From Nitrospiria bacterium (GTDB taxonomy: Bacteria; Nitrospirota; Nitrospiria; DASWJH01): a stretch of DNA of 47,103 nucleotides. The stretch covers positions 1 to 47,103 of the forward strand of contig DASWJH010000054.1 of assembly GCA_036397255.1 (NCBI GenBank), in the 5' to 3' direction. Below, one piece after another: positions 8,201-16,806 of the stretch (positions are counted from its first letter, which is position 1; every line of letters starts with the position of its first letter). The notes beneath the pieces were generated by a model that ran no database searches, was not told the origin of the DNA, and worked only from the letters and a program-made list of their open reading frames with translations. The translations under genes were made by a program, and so were the position numbers.

Positions 8201-9545
8201 ATGGCCAGGCCCCGGTGCAGAGTTGATATAGTTCTGTCTCATCCATTTCCCGCGTGGCTACTTCGGCAACGATTTGCTGAGCGAGAATATCCAAGGGGGC
8301 TTCCGGGATCTCGATCCGATCCAGATGCCCCGATTGGACGGCCCGAAGAAGGGCAGTGCATTCAATCAGTTCATCCCGTGTTAAAGCAAAGAGCCGACCT
8401 TTTGGAACAAGACCCAATGCGTGTCCCGAGCGGCCGACCCGTTGAAGAAAGGTGGCGATAGCGCGGGGAGAACCCATCTGGATCACTAAATCAATAAACC
8501 CCACATCAATCCCTAATTCTAAAGATGCGGTTGCAACCACTGCTTTGAGCTCTCCATCTTTAAGGCGTTGTTCCGCCCGAAGACGGATTTTTTTTGAAAG
8601 AGATCCGTGATGAGAAGAGACGGCCTCGGGACCTAACAGTTCGGTCAGATTGTGTGTGATTCGCTCAGCGAGTCTTCGGGTATTGACGAAAATTAATGTG
8701 CTTCTGTGTGTTTGCACCAGTTCTGCCAAGCGGTTGTATATCTCTTTCCATTGTTCATTGGAGCAGATGGCGGATAAGGGGGAAGGGGGGATTTCAATAG
8801 AAAGGTCCATTTTTCTTTTGTGTCCCACATCAACAATCGTGCATTGTGGTTTCCCTTTTGGAGCCACCCGATTGGTTCCCACGAGGAAGCGCGCAATTTC
8901 TTCCATGGGCCGTTGGGTGGCCGATAAACCAATGCGTACTGGACGCTTCAGGCAGAGATGGTCGAGGCGTTCCAAAGACAAGGCCAGGTGTGAGCCACGT
9001 TTGTCCCGGGCCACCGAATGAATTTCATCGATAATAATGGTTTTAACGGTTTTAAGCAGTTGCCGGCTTTTTTCGGCAGTGAGCAACAAATAAAATGATT
9101 CGGGTGTGGTCACGATGATATGGGGCGGTTTTTTAAGCATGGCTTGACGCTCAGATGCCGGGGTATCCCCTGTTCGGACAAGCACTCGAATATGAGGAAG
9201 TAAAAGGCCCTCTTGAAAAGCCAAGGCCATGATTTCGGTTAAAGGGCCCTGGAGATTTCGTTGAATATCATTGCTCAGTGCTTTTAAAGGAGAGACATAA
9301 ATAGCTTGTGTATGATCCGGAAGGTCTCCCGAAGCGCCTTGATGAACTAAATCGTTCAGACAGGCCAGAAATGCGGAAAGTGTTTTCCCCGACCCGGTGG
9401 GGGCTGCAATCAGTGTATCTTGCTCCTTTAAAATGGGAGGCCATCCCTCCTGCTGGGCTTCCGTAGGGGTTCCAAAGCGGGTGGCAAACCATTTTTGGAC
9501 TAGGGGATGAAAAAAGGTTAAAGCCATGGGGAAATTATAAACCAT
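5214..9545 (-). CDS. lhr: Lhr-type ATP-dependent DNA helicase (long form)
   Basis: Superfamily 2 DNA helicase acting in DNA repair; bacterial Lhr translocates 3'-5' on single-stranded DNA and unwinds RNA:DNA hybrids. The N-terminal core shows the Q-motif region FGTPTEAQ, Walker A APTGSGKT (about 48-55), TTPES, the DEIH box (about 173-176), LSATQ, the RecA2 motifs STLIFVNTRRLAE and VVATASLELGID, and motif VI LQRVGRSGH. A winged-helix and Lhr-specific region follows (ESMSGDIFLLGNTSW, FGGRINRAWGLSL), then a long C-terminal DUF-type extension of more than 600 residues. At 1443 residues it is the long Lhr form also found in E. coli and actinobacteria. ATG 9545 has AAAGGG just upstream and is preferred over ATG 9527. 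It leads a unit with the Dabb and zinc-ribbon genes. Confidence 0.93.
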   Translation of the reverse strand: MVYNFPMALTFFHPLVQKWFATRFGTPTEAQQEGWPPILKEQDTLIAAPTGSGKTLSAFLACLNDLVHQGASGDLPDHTQAIYVSPLKALSNDIQRNLQGPLTEIMALAFQEGLLLPHIRVLVRTGDTPASERQAMLKKPPHIIVTTPESFYLLLTAEKSRQLLKTVKTIIIDEIHSVARDKRGSHLALSLERLDHLCLKRPVRIGLSATQRPMEEIARFLVGTNRVAPKGKPQCTIVDVGHKRKMDLSIEIPPSPLSAICSNEQWKEIYNRLAELVQTHRSTLIFVNTRRLAERITHNLTELLGPEAVSSHHGSLSKKIRLRAEQRLKDGELKAVVATASLELGIDVGFIDLVIQMGSPRAIATFLQRVGRSGHALGLVPKGRLFALTRDELIECTALLRAVQSGHLDRIEIPEAPLDILAQQIVAEVATREMDETELYQLCTGAWPFRNLTRKTFADVIHMLNEGFSTGLGKGNTFIHLDRVHQKIRPRRGSRLAALTSGGAIPELADYRVVAYPEKIHVGSVDEDFAIESMSGDIFLLGNTSWQILHVRGGEVGVQDAHGAPPTIPFWRGEAPARTIELSEEISKLREEIFKRLHSPQKAQDWLKKEIDIPESAAHQMVDYFQAQKAAIGVLPSQGHIVFERFFDESGGMQLVIHSPFGGRINRAWGLSLRKSFCRTFDFELQSSADDNGIVISLGPQQSFPLESISKMVTPNNGKTILEQALLAAPMFMTRWRWNANRSLAILRQRGGKRVPPPIQRMRADDLMVKLFPQQMACRENLPQGDVPIPDHPLVFQTVFDCLHEAMDVDGWLNLLKKIEGGQISITAVDTREPSPFSYEILNANPYAFLDDAPLEERRARAVSTRRTLTIESVRDIGKLDPHAIEQVKKEAWPLVRTPDELHEALSQVGMFPFSDGTQWEEYYKTLHKEGRALEVSGKEQKPFWVATELWPLVKIARPDFSLDIEPLVPQGVRTDWSASEAWTFLVHGRLELLGPTTVDKLSSDLGLDPSKVDSALSALESQGLVLRGHFNPNATEPEWCSRHLLTRIHRLTLDRLRRQVEPVTVEQFFQFLFRWHHLETGTQLNGPQGVASVIEKLQGFEIPAMAWEQIILPQRVKKYETRWLDELCLNGEVTWARISQPFAKTDDLPNRIRMATKILPISLMIREDLWWLCPSTPNIPPYILSHGAQSTLELLQKQGATFFPDLLKGTGLLPTQQEEALWELVAAGLITGDGFAGIRSLTNPLKKHQESVIRRLKRRGRAVHAVRRGAGRWTIFQTNHSEKQEQEEQTEAWAHQLLERYGILFRDLLSRDDCAPPWYSLRPILRRMEARGEVHGGRFVSGVSGEQYGLPDAVEMLRHIRKESPEPAITYVSGVDPLNLIGIITPGSRLPALSFNIAAFYGGSLVGSTKGGEVWVSENLKTELTSKVFQILKSGRLLNPYS

Positions 9546-9630
9546 TTACCCTTTGTTCTAAAGACCAAAGGATAAGGAAATCAGGTTTTCTAATTTCATG
9601 GATTTTGGGTTTAAAAAGGGACTAACCTGT

Positions 9631-11544
9631 TTAAGGTTTCTTTTCACGGCAATAAGGACAGAATGCCCATTCGGGTTGCAGGGCTTTTTTACAGGTTTGA
9701 CAGCGGTGAAGGACTTCTTCCCCGCAGTAAGGGCAGATAAGAAAATCGATGGTAAGGGATTTTGAACAGTTTTGGCAAAAGGTTTGAAGCTGATCTTCCA
9801 CCTCAATGACTCTTGCCAATTCCGAGACTGATGTTAAACCCTCTCGTATTTTTTGAAGGCCGGATTCCCGAAGGCCAATCATTCCCATGGAAAGTGCCTC
9901 TGACCGAATTTGCTGTTCCGGGGCATTGGCGGAAATAGAATCCCGAAGGGCGGGTTTGAACCCCATGATTTCGTGGATTCCGGTTCGCCCTTGATATCCC
10001 GTTTGGGAACAATTAGAACATCCTTTAGCCTGGAAAAAGGTAATTTCTTTAACCGCTTGAGGAGGAATATTTAAAAGCGACAATTCTTCCTCAGGCGTGG
10101 GAATGGGTTCTTTGCAATGGGTGCAAAGGGTACGGACCAACCGTTTTGCCATGATTCCGACCACTTGAGATGCGATGAGGTGGCGGGGAATCCCAATTTC
10201 CAAAAGACGGCCAATGGTGGAAGGGGCGTCATTGGTGTGTAGGGTCGAAAGGACCAGGTGGCCGGTCATCGCTGCCCTAAATGCAATTTCGGCAGTTTCA
10301 GAATCCCGGATTTCCCCAATCAAAATCACATTCGGGTCCTGTCTAAGGATAGCCCGTAGACATTTGGCGAATGAAAGGTCAATACTGGTATTGATTTGAA
10401 TCTGATTCACCCCATCGATGGTGTATTCAATAGGATCTTCCACCGTCATTAAATTCGTGCTCTCAGATCTTAAACGGTTGATCATGGCGTACAGGGTGGT
10501 TGTTTTTCCGCTGCCTGTAGGGCCGGTGACCAGAATAATTCCCTTTCGATGAGTACAAAGCGATTCTACCAATGAAAACTGCTCTGGAAGCAACCCCAGG
10601 GATTCCAATGTGGTTAATAAATTGGATTGATCCAATATTCGGATGACTACTTTTTCCCCGTGTTGGGCAGGGATGACGGATACCCTCAAATCAATTTCCC
10701 GGTTTTCAACTTTGATTCGCACGGCGCCATCTTGGGGTTGTCTTCTATCTGCAATATCCAGGTTGGCTAAAATTTTGATTCTGGAGGCCAACGCCCCTTG
10801 CACCCATCGCGGAACTCGCATTCCCTCTCTTAACAACCCGTCCACGCGATACCGAATACGGCAATCCTGCTTTCCAGGTTCAATATGGATGTCGCTGGCT
10901 TTATTTTTTATCCCGCTGCTGATAATCACATTGGCCAAACGAATAATTGGGGCCAGTTGACTTTTTTCCTCCAATGATTGGTTTTCAATTTTATCCGTTC
11001 GAATTTCAGGGACAACCTGAATCAGTGTTTCATCGTTAAAATCCTTTGCTGATTCTTTGACAATATCTTCAACGGATTTGGATTGATCGGAGGTTTTTTC
11101 TTTATATTGGCGATTGTTGGCTTCAACAATTTCTTGTTTAGAGGCCAGAACCGGTTCAATGGCATAGCCGCAATAAAACGAAAGGTCTCGGATACAGTCG
11201 TAGTCGAGGGGGTCCACCATGGCCACCGTTAACACTCTGTTTTCGAGTTTCAGCGGAATGATGTTGTGTTTCCGGGCCAAATGCTCCGATATCAAAAAAA
11301 CTACTTCGGGGTCGAAGGAAATCCTGTCCATTTCAACCACTTGATAGCCCAATTGAAACGCCAAGGATTTTTTGACTTGCTCCTCCGTGATCAAATTTAA
11401 ATCGATCAAAATTTCCCCAAGTTTTTTCCCGGTCCTCTTTTGTTCTTCGAGGGCTTTTTCCAAGTCGGCGGGTTCCAATAAACCGTTTTCAACCAGGAAA
11501 TTTCCAAGGCGTTTTTTTAAATAATTTCTTTTTCCGGTTTCCAT
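9631..11544 (-). CDS. PilB/GspE-type assembly ATPase with C-terminal double zinc ribbon
   Basis: Cytoplasmic hexameric ATPase of the type IV pilus/type II secretion family, which powers pilin or pseudopilin polymerisation. The N-terminal MshEN domain (about 8-150) contains LGNFLVENGLL and HNIIPLKLENRVLTVAMVDP. The catalytic core has the Walker A GPTGSGKTTT, the Asp box VEDPIEY, Walker B LIGEIRD and the His box TGHLVLSTLHTNDA. The usual zinc motif is CTHC with CSNC. What is unusual is a further C-terminal tail of about 50 residues with CQNC, CPYC, CQTC and CPYC, a second pair of zinc ribbons. No pilC, pilT, pilin or secretin gene is nearby, so it is an orphan. Upstream a weak minus-strand promoter can be read. 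Whether it serves pili, type II secretion or MshE-like c-di-GMP-responsive assembly is open. Confidence 0.9.
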   Translation of the reverse strand: METGKRNYLKKRLGNFLVENGLLEPADLEKALEEQKRTGKKLGEILIDLNLITEEQVKKSLAFQLGYQVVEMDRISFDPEVVFLISEHLARKHNIIPLKLENRVLTVAMVDPLDYDCIRDLSFYCGYAIEPVLASKQEIVEANNRQYKEKTSDQSKSVEDIVKESAKDFNDETLIQVVPEIRTDKIENQSLEEKSQLAPIIRLANVIISSGIKNKASDIHIEPGKQDCRIRYRVDGLLREGMRVPRWVQGALASRIKILANLDIADRRQPQDGAVRIKVENREIDLRVSVIPAQHGEKVVIRILDQSNLLTTLESLGLLPEQFSLVESLCTHRKGIILVTGPTGSGKTTTLYAMINRLRSESTNLMTVEDPIEYTIDGVNQIQINTSIDLSFAKCLRAILRQDPNVILIGEIRDSETAEIAFRAAMTGHLVLSTLHTNDAPSTIGRLLEIGIPRHLIASQVVGIMAKRLVRTLCTHCKEPIPTPEEELSLLNIPPQAVKEITFFQAKGCSNCSQTGYQGRTGIHEIMGFKPALRDSISANAPEQQIRSEALSMGMIGLRESGLQKIREGLTSVSELARVIEVEDQLQTFCQNCSKSLTIDFLICPYCGEEVLHRCQTCKKALQPEWAFCPYCREKKP

Positions 11545-11580
11545 TTTTTGTTTTTTTTCGGGGTTTAAAAAGCTTTTTTA

Positions 11581-11609
11581 AAGGTACTTGACCTTCAGGG
11601 TCTTGTCAA
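11581..11609 (-). promoter_or_regulatory. Candidate promoter of the PilB-like gene
   Basis: On the minus strand a perfect TTGACA (11604-11609) is followed after 17 bases by TACCTT (11581-11586), a poor -10. It lies 37 bases upstream of the ATPase start at 11544. The 246 bp between this gene and endonuclease III hold nothing else I can identify. Confidence 0.3.
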
Positions 11610-11790
11610 ACCGCAACGGGGATTTCATGATGAAAGAGAGGGATTTACATCCATAATGAGCAGGTGGATAATTTTTTTATCAGAAGACTCCTAAGGTGAT
11701 TGCAGGGCCTTAATACCGTCGAAGTTTTACCCCCTAATGAAACACGTCCCCCCACTGGCAGAATGAATGGGAAGAAGCCTGTGACATTTT

Positions 11791-12441
11791 TTATCGGCTG
11801 GAATTAACACCCACTTTACAGCAGAAGGACGAAATTTTACACAAACTACAAAATGGGGAGATGGGACGGCAAAGGTTCTGTCCGTAGGGAACCAAAAGAT
11901 CGTTAAAAATCATCCAATATTTTTTTGGGAGTTTTTTTCGGAGGGATACTTCGGTGTCCTCGGGTGTTTTGGTTTTGACATAACCCCAGCGGTTTGAGAT
12001 CCGGTGAACATGGGTATCTACACAAATTCCATATTTTTGATAACCCAGTGTGACCACCAAATTCGCCGTTTTTCTCCCCACACCGGGTAGTTTCACCAAC
12101 TCTTCGATTTCATCAGGAACCTTCCCTGCGTATTGATGGACCAACCTTTTGCAAATCTCTTTTATGCTTTTGGCCTTGGTTCGGTAAAACCCGACAGGAT
12201 AAATGGTTTTTTCAATTTTTGAATTTCGCAACCTCCCCATGGTTTGAGGGGTAGACGCGAGTTTAAAAAGGCGCTCCGATGCCCCTGCCGTGGTTTCATC
12301 CTTGGTTCGGAGACTCAACACACAGGAGATCAATACCTGGAAAGGGTCCCGGGTTTGGTTGGCCACCACACCGACAATGGGTTCCTTCCATTGCATGATC
12401 TCTTGTTTCAGGATTTGGATTGCCCAGTCAATGGATTTCAT
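11791..12441 (-). CDS. nth: Endonuclease III (DNA glycosylase/AP lyase)
   Basis: Base-excision-repair enzyme that removes oxidised pyrimidines and cleaves the abasic site by beta-elimination. The helix-hairpin-helix LPGVGRKTA (about 118-126) contains the catalytic lysine (about K124), and VDTHVHRISNRWG (about 141-153) carries the catalytic aspartate (about D142). The C-terminus has the [4Fe-4S] pattern C-x6-C-x2-C-x5-C (C191, C198, C201, C207). Length (216) matches E. coli Nth (211). The gene overlaps the upstream lipoprotein gene by 14 bases and is the third member of the PBP-lipoprotein-nth unit. All catalytic and cluster residues are intact. Confidence 0.96.
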   Translation of the reverse strand: MKSIDWAIQILKQEIMQWKEPIVGVVANQTRDPFQVLISCVLSLRTKDETTAGASERLFKLASTPQTMGRLRNSKIEKTIYPVGFYRTKAKSIKEICKRLVHQYAGKVPDEIEELVKLPGVGRKTANLVVTLGYQKYGICVDTHVHRISNRWGYVKTKTPEDTEVSLRKKLPKKYWMIFNDLLVPYGQNLCRPISPFCSLCKISSFCCKVGVNSSR

Positions 12442-12958
12442 TTTTTTCGGTATTTTGATCCCGCTTCAGAATTCGGGAGAGTCCTTCCCGAGCGATAATA
12501 TTCTTTTTATCCTCAATGAGGGCCAGTTCAAAAAACTGTTGGGCCTTTTTCAAATGAATCATGGTCTCATAGTTGATGCCCATAAGAGAATAAATTTTGG
12601 AAAGCCAATGAGAGCGTTTTTGTAAAATTCCCTCGGCTTTTTCAAGAAAGGTTAAAGATTGGTGGTATTTTCCCTTCTGAAAATTAATCTCTCCCAAAAA
12701 ATAATAGGCGAAACCATTTGAAGGGTCCAAGTCGATGGCCTTTGCAAATGTGTTGGAGGCTTCGATCATCGATCCCCGAAGGAGGGCCTCCTCGCCTTCC
12801 TGGGTCAAGCGAAGGGATACGGTTTGTTTTGGCGTTAGGCTTTGGGACAGGGTTGGGGAGAATTTTTCCTCTATTTCTTCACTGGGCGGGGGGACCAGGG
12901 TTTGGCAAGAGAGAAGGAAAAAAAATAATAGAAAGCAGGTTAGGTGTTTTAGGTTCAT
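12428..12958 (-). CDS. TPR-containing lipoprotein
   Basis: The N-terminus is a lipoprotein signal peptide: a short basic start, a phenylalanine/leucine-rich core and the lipobox LLSC, with the modified cysteine at about residue 18. The mature part is proline/glutamate-rich for about 30 residues and then contains at least two tetratricopeptide repeats, visible as EALLRGSMIEASNTFAKAI, FAYYFLGEINFQKGKYHQS and YETMIHLKKAQQFFELAL. It is probably an outer-membrane-anchored periplasmic scaffold. Its start codon directly follows the PBP stop codon, so translation is likely coupled. E. coli PBP1b is activated by the lipoprotein LpoB, and TPR lipoproteins such as NlpI also bind peptidoglycan enzymes; a similar partner role is plausible but inferred. 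Confidence 0.85.
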   Translation of the reverse strand: MNLKHLTCFLLFFFLLSCQTLVPPPSEEIEEKFSPTLSQSLTPKQTVSLRLTQEGEEALLRGSMIEASNTFAKAIDLDPSNGFAYYFLGEINFQKGKYHQSLTFLEKAEGILQKRSHWLSKIYSLMGINYETMIHLKKAQQFFELALIEDKKNIIAREGLSRILKRDQNTEKNEIH

Positions 12959-15328
12959 CTAAGGATTCCATAAATTTCTAAACCAATCCATTATACCTTT
13001 TTTCCCTTCACCGCAACGATTTTTAGGTTCCGTTCCTTCAACGAAGGCTTCCTGAACACCGTCTGGACATTGAAAGGAGGTCAAAAGCCCTGTTTTAGGA
13101 TCAATTTTTCTGAAAATAATGTTGGAGGGGGAAAGGAAATCGGGGTTTACCCCACTGGAAATTCGTTTCATTAAATCAACCCAAATGGGGAGCGCTGCCC
13201 TGGATCCGGTTAAATAGGTTGAATCGTTTCGGTCAAACCCCACCCAAACTAAACCCAACAGCTCCGGAGTATATCCAACAAACCAGGCATCCCGATAATC
13301 ACTTGTGGTCCCTGTTTTTGCCGCCACCGGTCCCTTATATCCCAATGCCCGGACCCCGGATGCGGTTCCATGCTCCACTACCCCTTGAAGAAGGTAGGTC
13401 ATCAAATAGGCATTTTGAGGGGTTATCACTTTTTCAACCTGAATTTCCCGATTTTGAAGAATTTTTCCGCCTTTGTCCAGAACCTGTTTAATGGACAGAA
13501 GCGTGGTTTTAATTCCTTGGTTTGCCAGTGTGGTATAGGCGGTTGCCATTTCAAGAGGGGAAACCTCGGAAGTTCCCAATGCCAATGAAGGGACCTGGTC
13601 CAGGGGGCTGGAAATCCCAATGGCTGTGGCGGTTTTGGTGATTTCGTTAATCCCAACCGTTTGGGCAAGTCGGACCGTTGCAGCATTTAAAGAACTTTCA
13701 AGGGCGGTGCGTAGGGTAACACTCCCGTGAAAGGTGTGGTCATAATTTTCAGGGGCCCATTCTTTTTTTTGACCTTTTTCAACCACCGGAATCGAAATGG
13801 GGGTATCTTCTACAAGGGTGGCCCCGGTAATGGAATCTTTCATTCCGGAACGGTTTTGGGAAATTCCCGTGAGGTAAACGAAAGGTTTAAATAGAGAGCC
13901 CGGTTGCCGCTTTGCTTGAGTCACCCGGTTAAATTGGCTCACGGAATAGTTTCTTCCCCCCACCATGGCTTTGACATATCCGGTTTGAGGTTGAACGACC
14001 ACGAGGGACCCTTGAATCTGGTCTAAAGGATTCTCCCGTTTAAGGCTGGGGAAATCTTCCTCCAGATTTTTTAACCCTTTCTGGAGGCTGGCTTCCGCTT
14101 CCCGTTGAATATCAGTATCGAGGGTTGTAAAAATGCGGAGTCCATCAGAATGCAGTATCTCTGGAGGATAGTATTCTTGGAGTTGTTGTTTCACAAAATC
14201 AATGAAGTAAGGGGCTTGATGAAAACTCCCAACAAAACCTCGGGGAGTCGTTTTTCGGTTGAGAGCCTTTTGATAGGAAGCTTCTTGAATCTTTCCCTGT
14301 TCCATCATCTTGAGAAGGACCCAATTCCTTCTTTTTTCCGCCCGTTCTGGATTGTGATAGGGGGAAAGGGAATTGGGGGATTTGATCAATCCGGCCAATA
14401 GGGCTGATTCTTCTAAAGTTAAATTCCCAACTTCCTTTCCGAAAAAGAACTGGGCCGCTTTTCCAATTCCATGAATGGACATATTCCCCTGTTGTCCCAT
14501 ATAAATTTCGTTCAGATAGGCCTCAAGAATTTCATTTTTGGAGTACTTGGCTTCCAGAATATAAGCCATTAGGGCTTCATTTAGTTTCCTACTCCAAGTC
14601 CGATCTTGGGTTAAAAAGAAATTTTTAACCAATTGCTGGGTTAATGTGCTTCCTCCCTGAACAACCTCCCCTTCCTTGAGGTTTGCGAGAAACGCCCTCA
14701 GTATTGAACGAAGATCAAGTCCTCCATGTTCGTAAAAACGGGAATCCTCAATCGTAATAATGGCATCCGTTAGATGGGAAGGAACTTGGGAGAGCTGAAC
14801 CAGATCCCGTTCTTCCCAGGTTTGGTTAAAAAACCCTGAAAGCAGTTCAGGTTCAAAATCCACCATGTAAAGATTTTCATTCGTATTCAGGTTGGAGATG
14901 GAATGAATCTCATCTCCTTCCAGGGAAAGGCGTACCGGAAAACCTGTAAAAGATGTGTCCGGATATTCAAAGTCATGCAGATAGACGTCGATCCACCTTT
15001 CATTCCATATAAAATCCCCTTTTTGTTGGAGTGGAAGGGTTCCCTGTTTGTAGTTGAGACGCTTGAGTTTGTTTAAAAGAGAGGGATGGTAAACGTTTAT
15101 ACCGGGATAGATGGGGAAGGTGTCGGAATAAACCTTTGAAGGGAGGTGCCACCGTTTTCCTTCAAAACGGTCTGTAATGACTTTGTTTAAGTGAATGGCA
15201 TAGAGGGAAGTTGTAATCAATCCAAGAAAAAACGTTAAATAAATAAAAAGTTTTACCTTTTTATTTCTGTTTTTTCTTTTACCTTTTTTTTCCCACATTC
15301 CTTTGAAAAAACTAAGATTTAAGGCCAT
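12959..15328 (-). CDS. Bifunctional class A penicillin-binding protein (PBP1b-like)
   Basis: Inner-membrane peptidoglycan synthase with glycosyltransferase and transpeptidase activities facing the periplasm. A lysine-rich cytoplasmic tail is followed by one TM segment (about 27-46), then a UB2H-like region (LPSKVYSDTFPIYPG, about 62-76), which is typical of PBP1b. The GT51 domain has EDSRFYEHGG with the catalytic Glu at about 194, and GGSTLTQQLVKN. The transpeptidase domain has SLFK (Ser about 478, Lys about 481), SLN (about 546-548) and KTGT (about 671-674). All catalytic residues are present. Length 789 is normal. It heads the operon with the TPR lipoprotein and nth. Its start at 15328 is 56 bases upstream of the flippase-like gene's stop. 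Confidence 0.95.
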   Translation of the reverse strand: MALNLSFFKGMWEKKGKRKNRNKKVKLFIYLTFFLGLITTSLYAIHLNKVITDRFEGKRWHLPSKVYSDTFPIYPGINVYHPSLLNKLKRLNYKQGTLPLQQKGDFIWNERWIDVYLHDFEYPDTSFTGFPVRLSLEGDEIHSISNLNTNENLYMVDFEPELLSGFFNQTWEERDLVQLSQVPSHLTDAIITIEDSRFYEHGGLDLRSILRAFLANLKEGEVVQGGSTLTQQLVKNFFLTQDRTWSRKLNEALMAYILEAKYSKNEILEAYLNEIYMGQQGNMSIHGIGKAAQFFFGKEVGNLTLEESALLAGLIKSPNSLSPYHNPERAEKRRNWVLLKMMEQGKIQEASYQKALNRKTTPRGFVGSFHQAPYFIDFVKQQLQEYYPPEILHSDGLRIFTTLDTDIQREAEASLQKGLKNLEEDFPSLKRENPLDQIQGSLVVVQPQTGYVKAMVGGRNYSVSQFNRVTQAKRQPGSLFKPFVYLTGISQNRSGMKDSITGATLVEDTPISIPVVEKGQKKEWAPENYDHTFHGSVTLRTALESSLNAATVRLAQTVGINEITKTATAIGISSPLDQVPSLALGTSEVSPLEMATAYTTLANQGIKTTLLSIKQVLDKGGKILQNREIQVEKVITPQNAYLMTYLLQGVVEHGTASGVRALGYKGPVAAKTGTTSDYRDAWFVGYTPELLGLVWVGFDRNDSTYLTGSRAALPIWVDLMKRISSGVNPDFLSPSNIIFRKIDPKTGLLTSFQCPDGVQEAFVEGTEPKNRCGEGKKGIMDWFRNLWNP

Positions 15329-15384
15329 TTCGATTAAGATACTTCAGCTAATAAAGGGTGTCAAGAGATGTTGATAATATTTTT

Positions 15385-16359
15385 TTAAAATGGCTTTTGG
15401 GGGGTGATGGGCGGGGGAGAGGTTCCTTTCAGAAAATAGAGGACCCCTCCTATCAAACTGGTTAGGACAATTACCAGAAACCAAGCCAAGGAAAGGCCAA
15501 GGGCATGGGCTTGGCTGACCCCGATGGTGCCAAACAAGGTAACGCTAACCCCTTCACGCAAACCAAACCCGCCCGGCGTAATGGGAATCATTGATATGAT
15601 ATTGATAATAGGAAGAAAAAGGAAAAAATAGAATAAGGGAATTGATAGATGCAGTGAAAGGGACAGGATATAATAGATAACAATTGTAATTGCTTGAACC
15701 ATAAGAGAAATAAAAACGGTTTGAATTAGAACCATGGGAGCGGATTTGTAAAGGGAGATGGCATCATAGATTTTTAGGACCATTTGGCCAAGCTTCTCGG
15801 CATTAATTTTTTGAAGTAAACGTTCAGAAAGTATGAATATGGTTTGATTAAAAAGTATAAATAGAGAGACTATGTAGATTAGAGTCGTCCCGATAATAAC
15901 CCATGCAACCATGGGGTCCGGGAGAGACCTAAAAATAATGGCAAGCGCAACCAACCCAATTAACACCTGGGCGGTAAACCCTGTGAATCGTTCAACAATA
16001 ACTGAGATGGCCACCTCCTTCCCCTTTTTTGTATAACGGTACATATAATACCCCCTTACCACGTCTCCCCCAATGGCCGTTGGAATTAAGTTTGTCCAAA
16101 ACAGCCCAATCAGGTAAGCCTTCAAGAGGCTAATTAAAGGGATAAATAGTTGAAAGACCTTTAACAGGAGTTGCCACCGAAAAGAAAAAATGATTTGGAC
16201 GAGGATATAGGAAATTAGAGTAATCAAGAAAAGGGAAAGATTGGCTTTCTTTATGATTTCAATGAATTCAGAGATATCGATTTTAAAGAAAAGAAACCCC
16301 AAAATAGCAAACCCAGCACCGATCCGAAGTCCATTTAAAATCCATTTTTTTGGGCTCAT
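15385..16359 (-). CDS. Flippase-like lysylphosphatidylglycerol synthase TM-region protein (UPF0104)
   Basis: Polytopic inner-membrane protein with about eight hydrophobic segments. The family pattern is visible: the N-terminal LRIGAGFAILGFLFFKIDISE, the RWQLLLKV segment, the conserved NLIPTAIGGDVVRGYYMYRY motif (family N-x-x-x-P-x-x-x-GGD-x-x-R), VIVERFTGF, and the C-terminal IPITPGGFGLREGVSV motif. These correspond to the membrane half of MprF-type proteins. Stand-alone members often sit in glycan or lipid biosynthesis loci and are thought to flip lipids or lipid-linked intermediates. ATG 16359 has GGAG 6-7 bases upstream and is preferred over ATG 16410. It is divergent from the copper-binding surface protein gene. 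Confidence 0.88.
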   Translation of the reverse strand: MSPKKWILNGLRIGAGFAILGFLFFKIDISEFIEIIKKANLSLFLITLISYILVQIIFSFRWQLLLKVFQLFIPLISLLKAYLIGLFWTNLIPTAIGGDVVRGYYMYRYTKKGKEVAISVIVERFTGFTAQVLIGLVALAIIFRSLPDPMVAWVIIGTTLIYIVSLFILFNQTIFILSERLLQKINAEKLGQMVLKIYDAISLYKSAPMVLIQTVFISLMVQAITIVIYYILSLSLHLSIPLFYFFLFLPIINIISMIPITPGGFGLREGVSVTLFGTIGVSQAHALGLSLAWFLVIVLTSLIGGVLYFLKGTSPPPITPQKPF

Positions 16360-16682
16360 TATTTTCTCCAAAAATACATTCGGTAAAAATCTAAAAAATA
16401 CCCTAAACAATCATTGCTGACTTATTGGGGTTTAATTTTTTAAAAATAAAAGGAAAATTTCCATTGAATGTTTTTTAAAAGGAACCCAATTGTAATGGTG
16501 CAATGAATCAAGAGTCAATTTTTTATTTAAAATAAAAGGGTTAACCGGTGAGAAAATGAATAGCTTCTGTATGAAATTAAAATCTTCTTGAGGGAATTAA
16601 TTTTCTCTATTTGTGAAAGAGAATAAATAGCCAAAATTCTTCTATCTATCTAAAAAAAAAGTAATTTTGGGAATGATTTTTC

Positions 16683-16711
16683 TTGACATTGATATTTGAA
16701 ATGGGTATTTT
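16683..16711 (+). promoter_or_regulatory. Sigma70-type promoter of the copper-binding surface protein gene
   Basis: A perfect TTGACA (16683-16688), a 17 bp spacer and TATTTT (16706-16711, four of six matches). Transcription would start near 16718 and give an untranslated leader of about 135 bases, which is long for a simple structural gene and contains the hairpin and palindrome listed next. Confidence 0.6.
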
Positions 16712-16742
16712 ATGAACCATTAATTTAAAAAAGGTGTGATGG

Positions 16743-16757
16743 GCTAGGTTTTCTAGC
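16743..16757 (+). promoter_or_regulatory. Small hairpin in the 5' leader
   Basis: GCTAG (16743-16747) and CTAGC (16753-16757) form a 5 bp stem with a five-base loop. Outside it, GTGAT (16736-16740) can pair with ATCAC (16784-16788), so a larger folded leader RNA is possible. It does not match any riboswitch class I know. Confidence 0.35.
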
Positions 16758-16796
16758 AATTAGACGTTTTAATAAGCTGACTAATCACTTTTGTAA

Positions 16797-16806
16797 ACCG
16801 ATCGGT
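16797..16806. promoter_or_regulatory. Perfect 10 bp palindrome ACCGATCGGT in the leader
   Basis: The sequence is self-complementary over 10 bases and GC-richer than its AT-rich surroundings. It lies about 48 bases upstream of the start codon at 16854 and downstream of the proposed transcription start. It could be a half-site array for a dimeric regulator or the tip of an RNA stem. Function is inferred. Confidence 0.35.
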
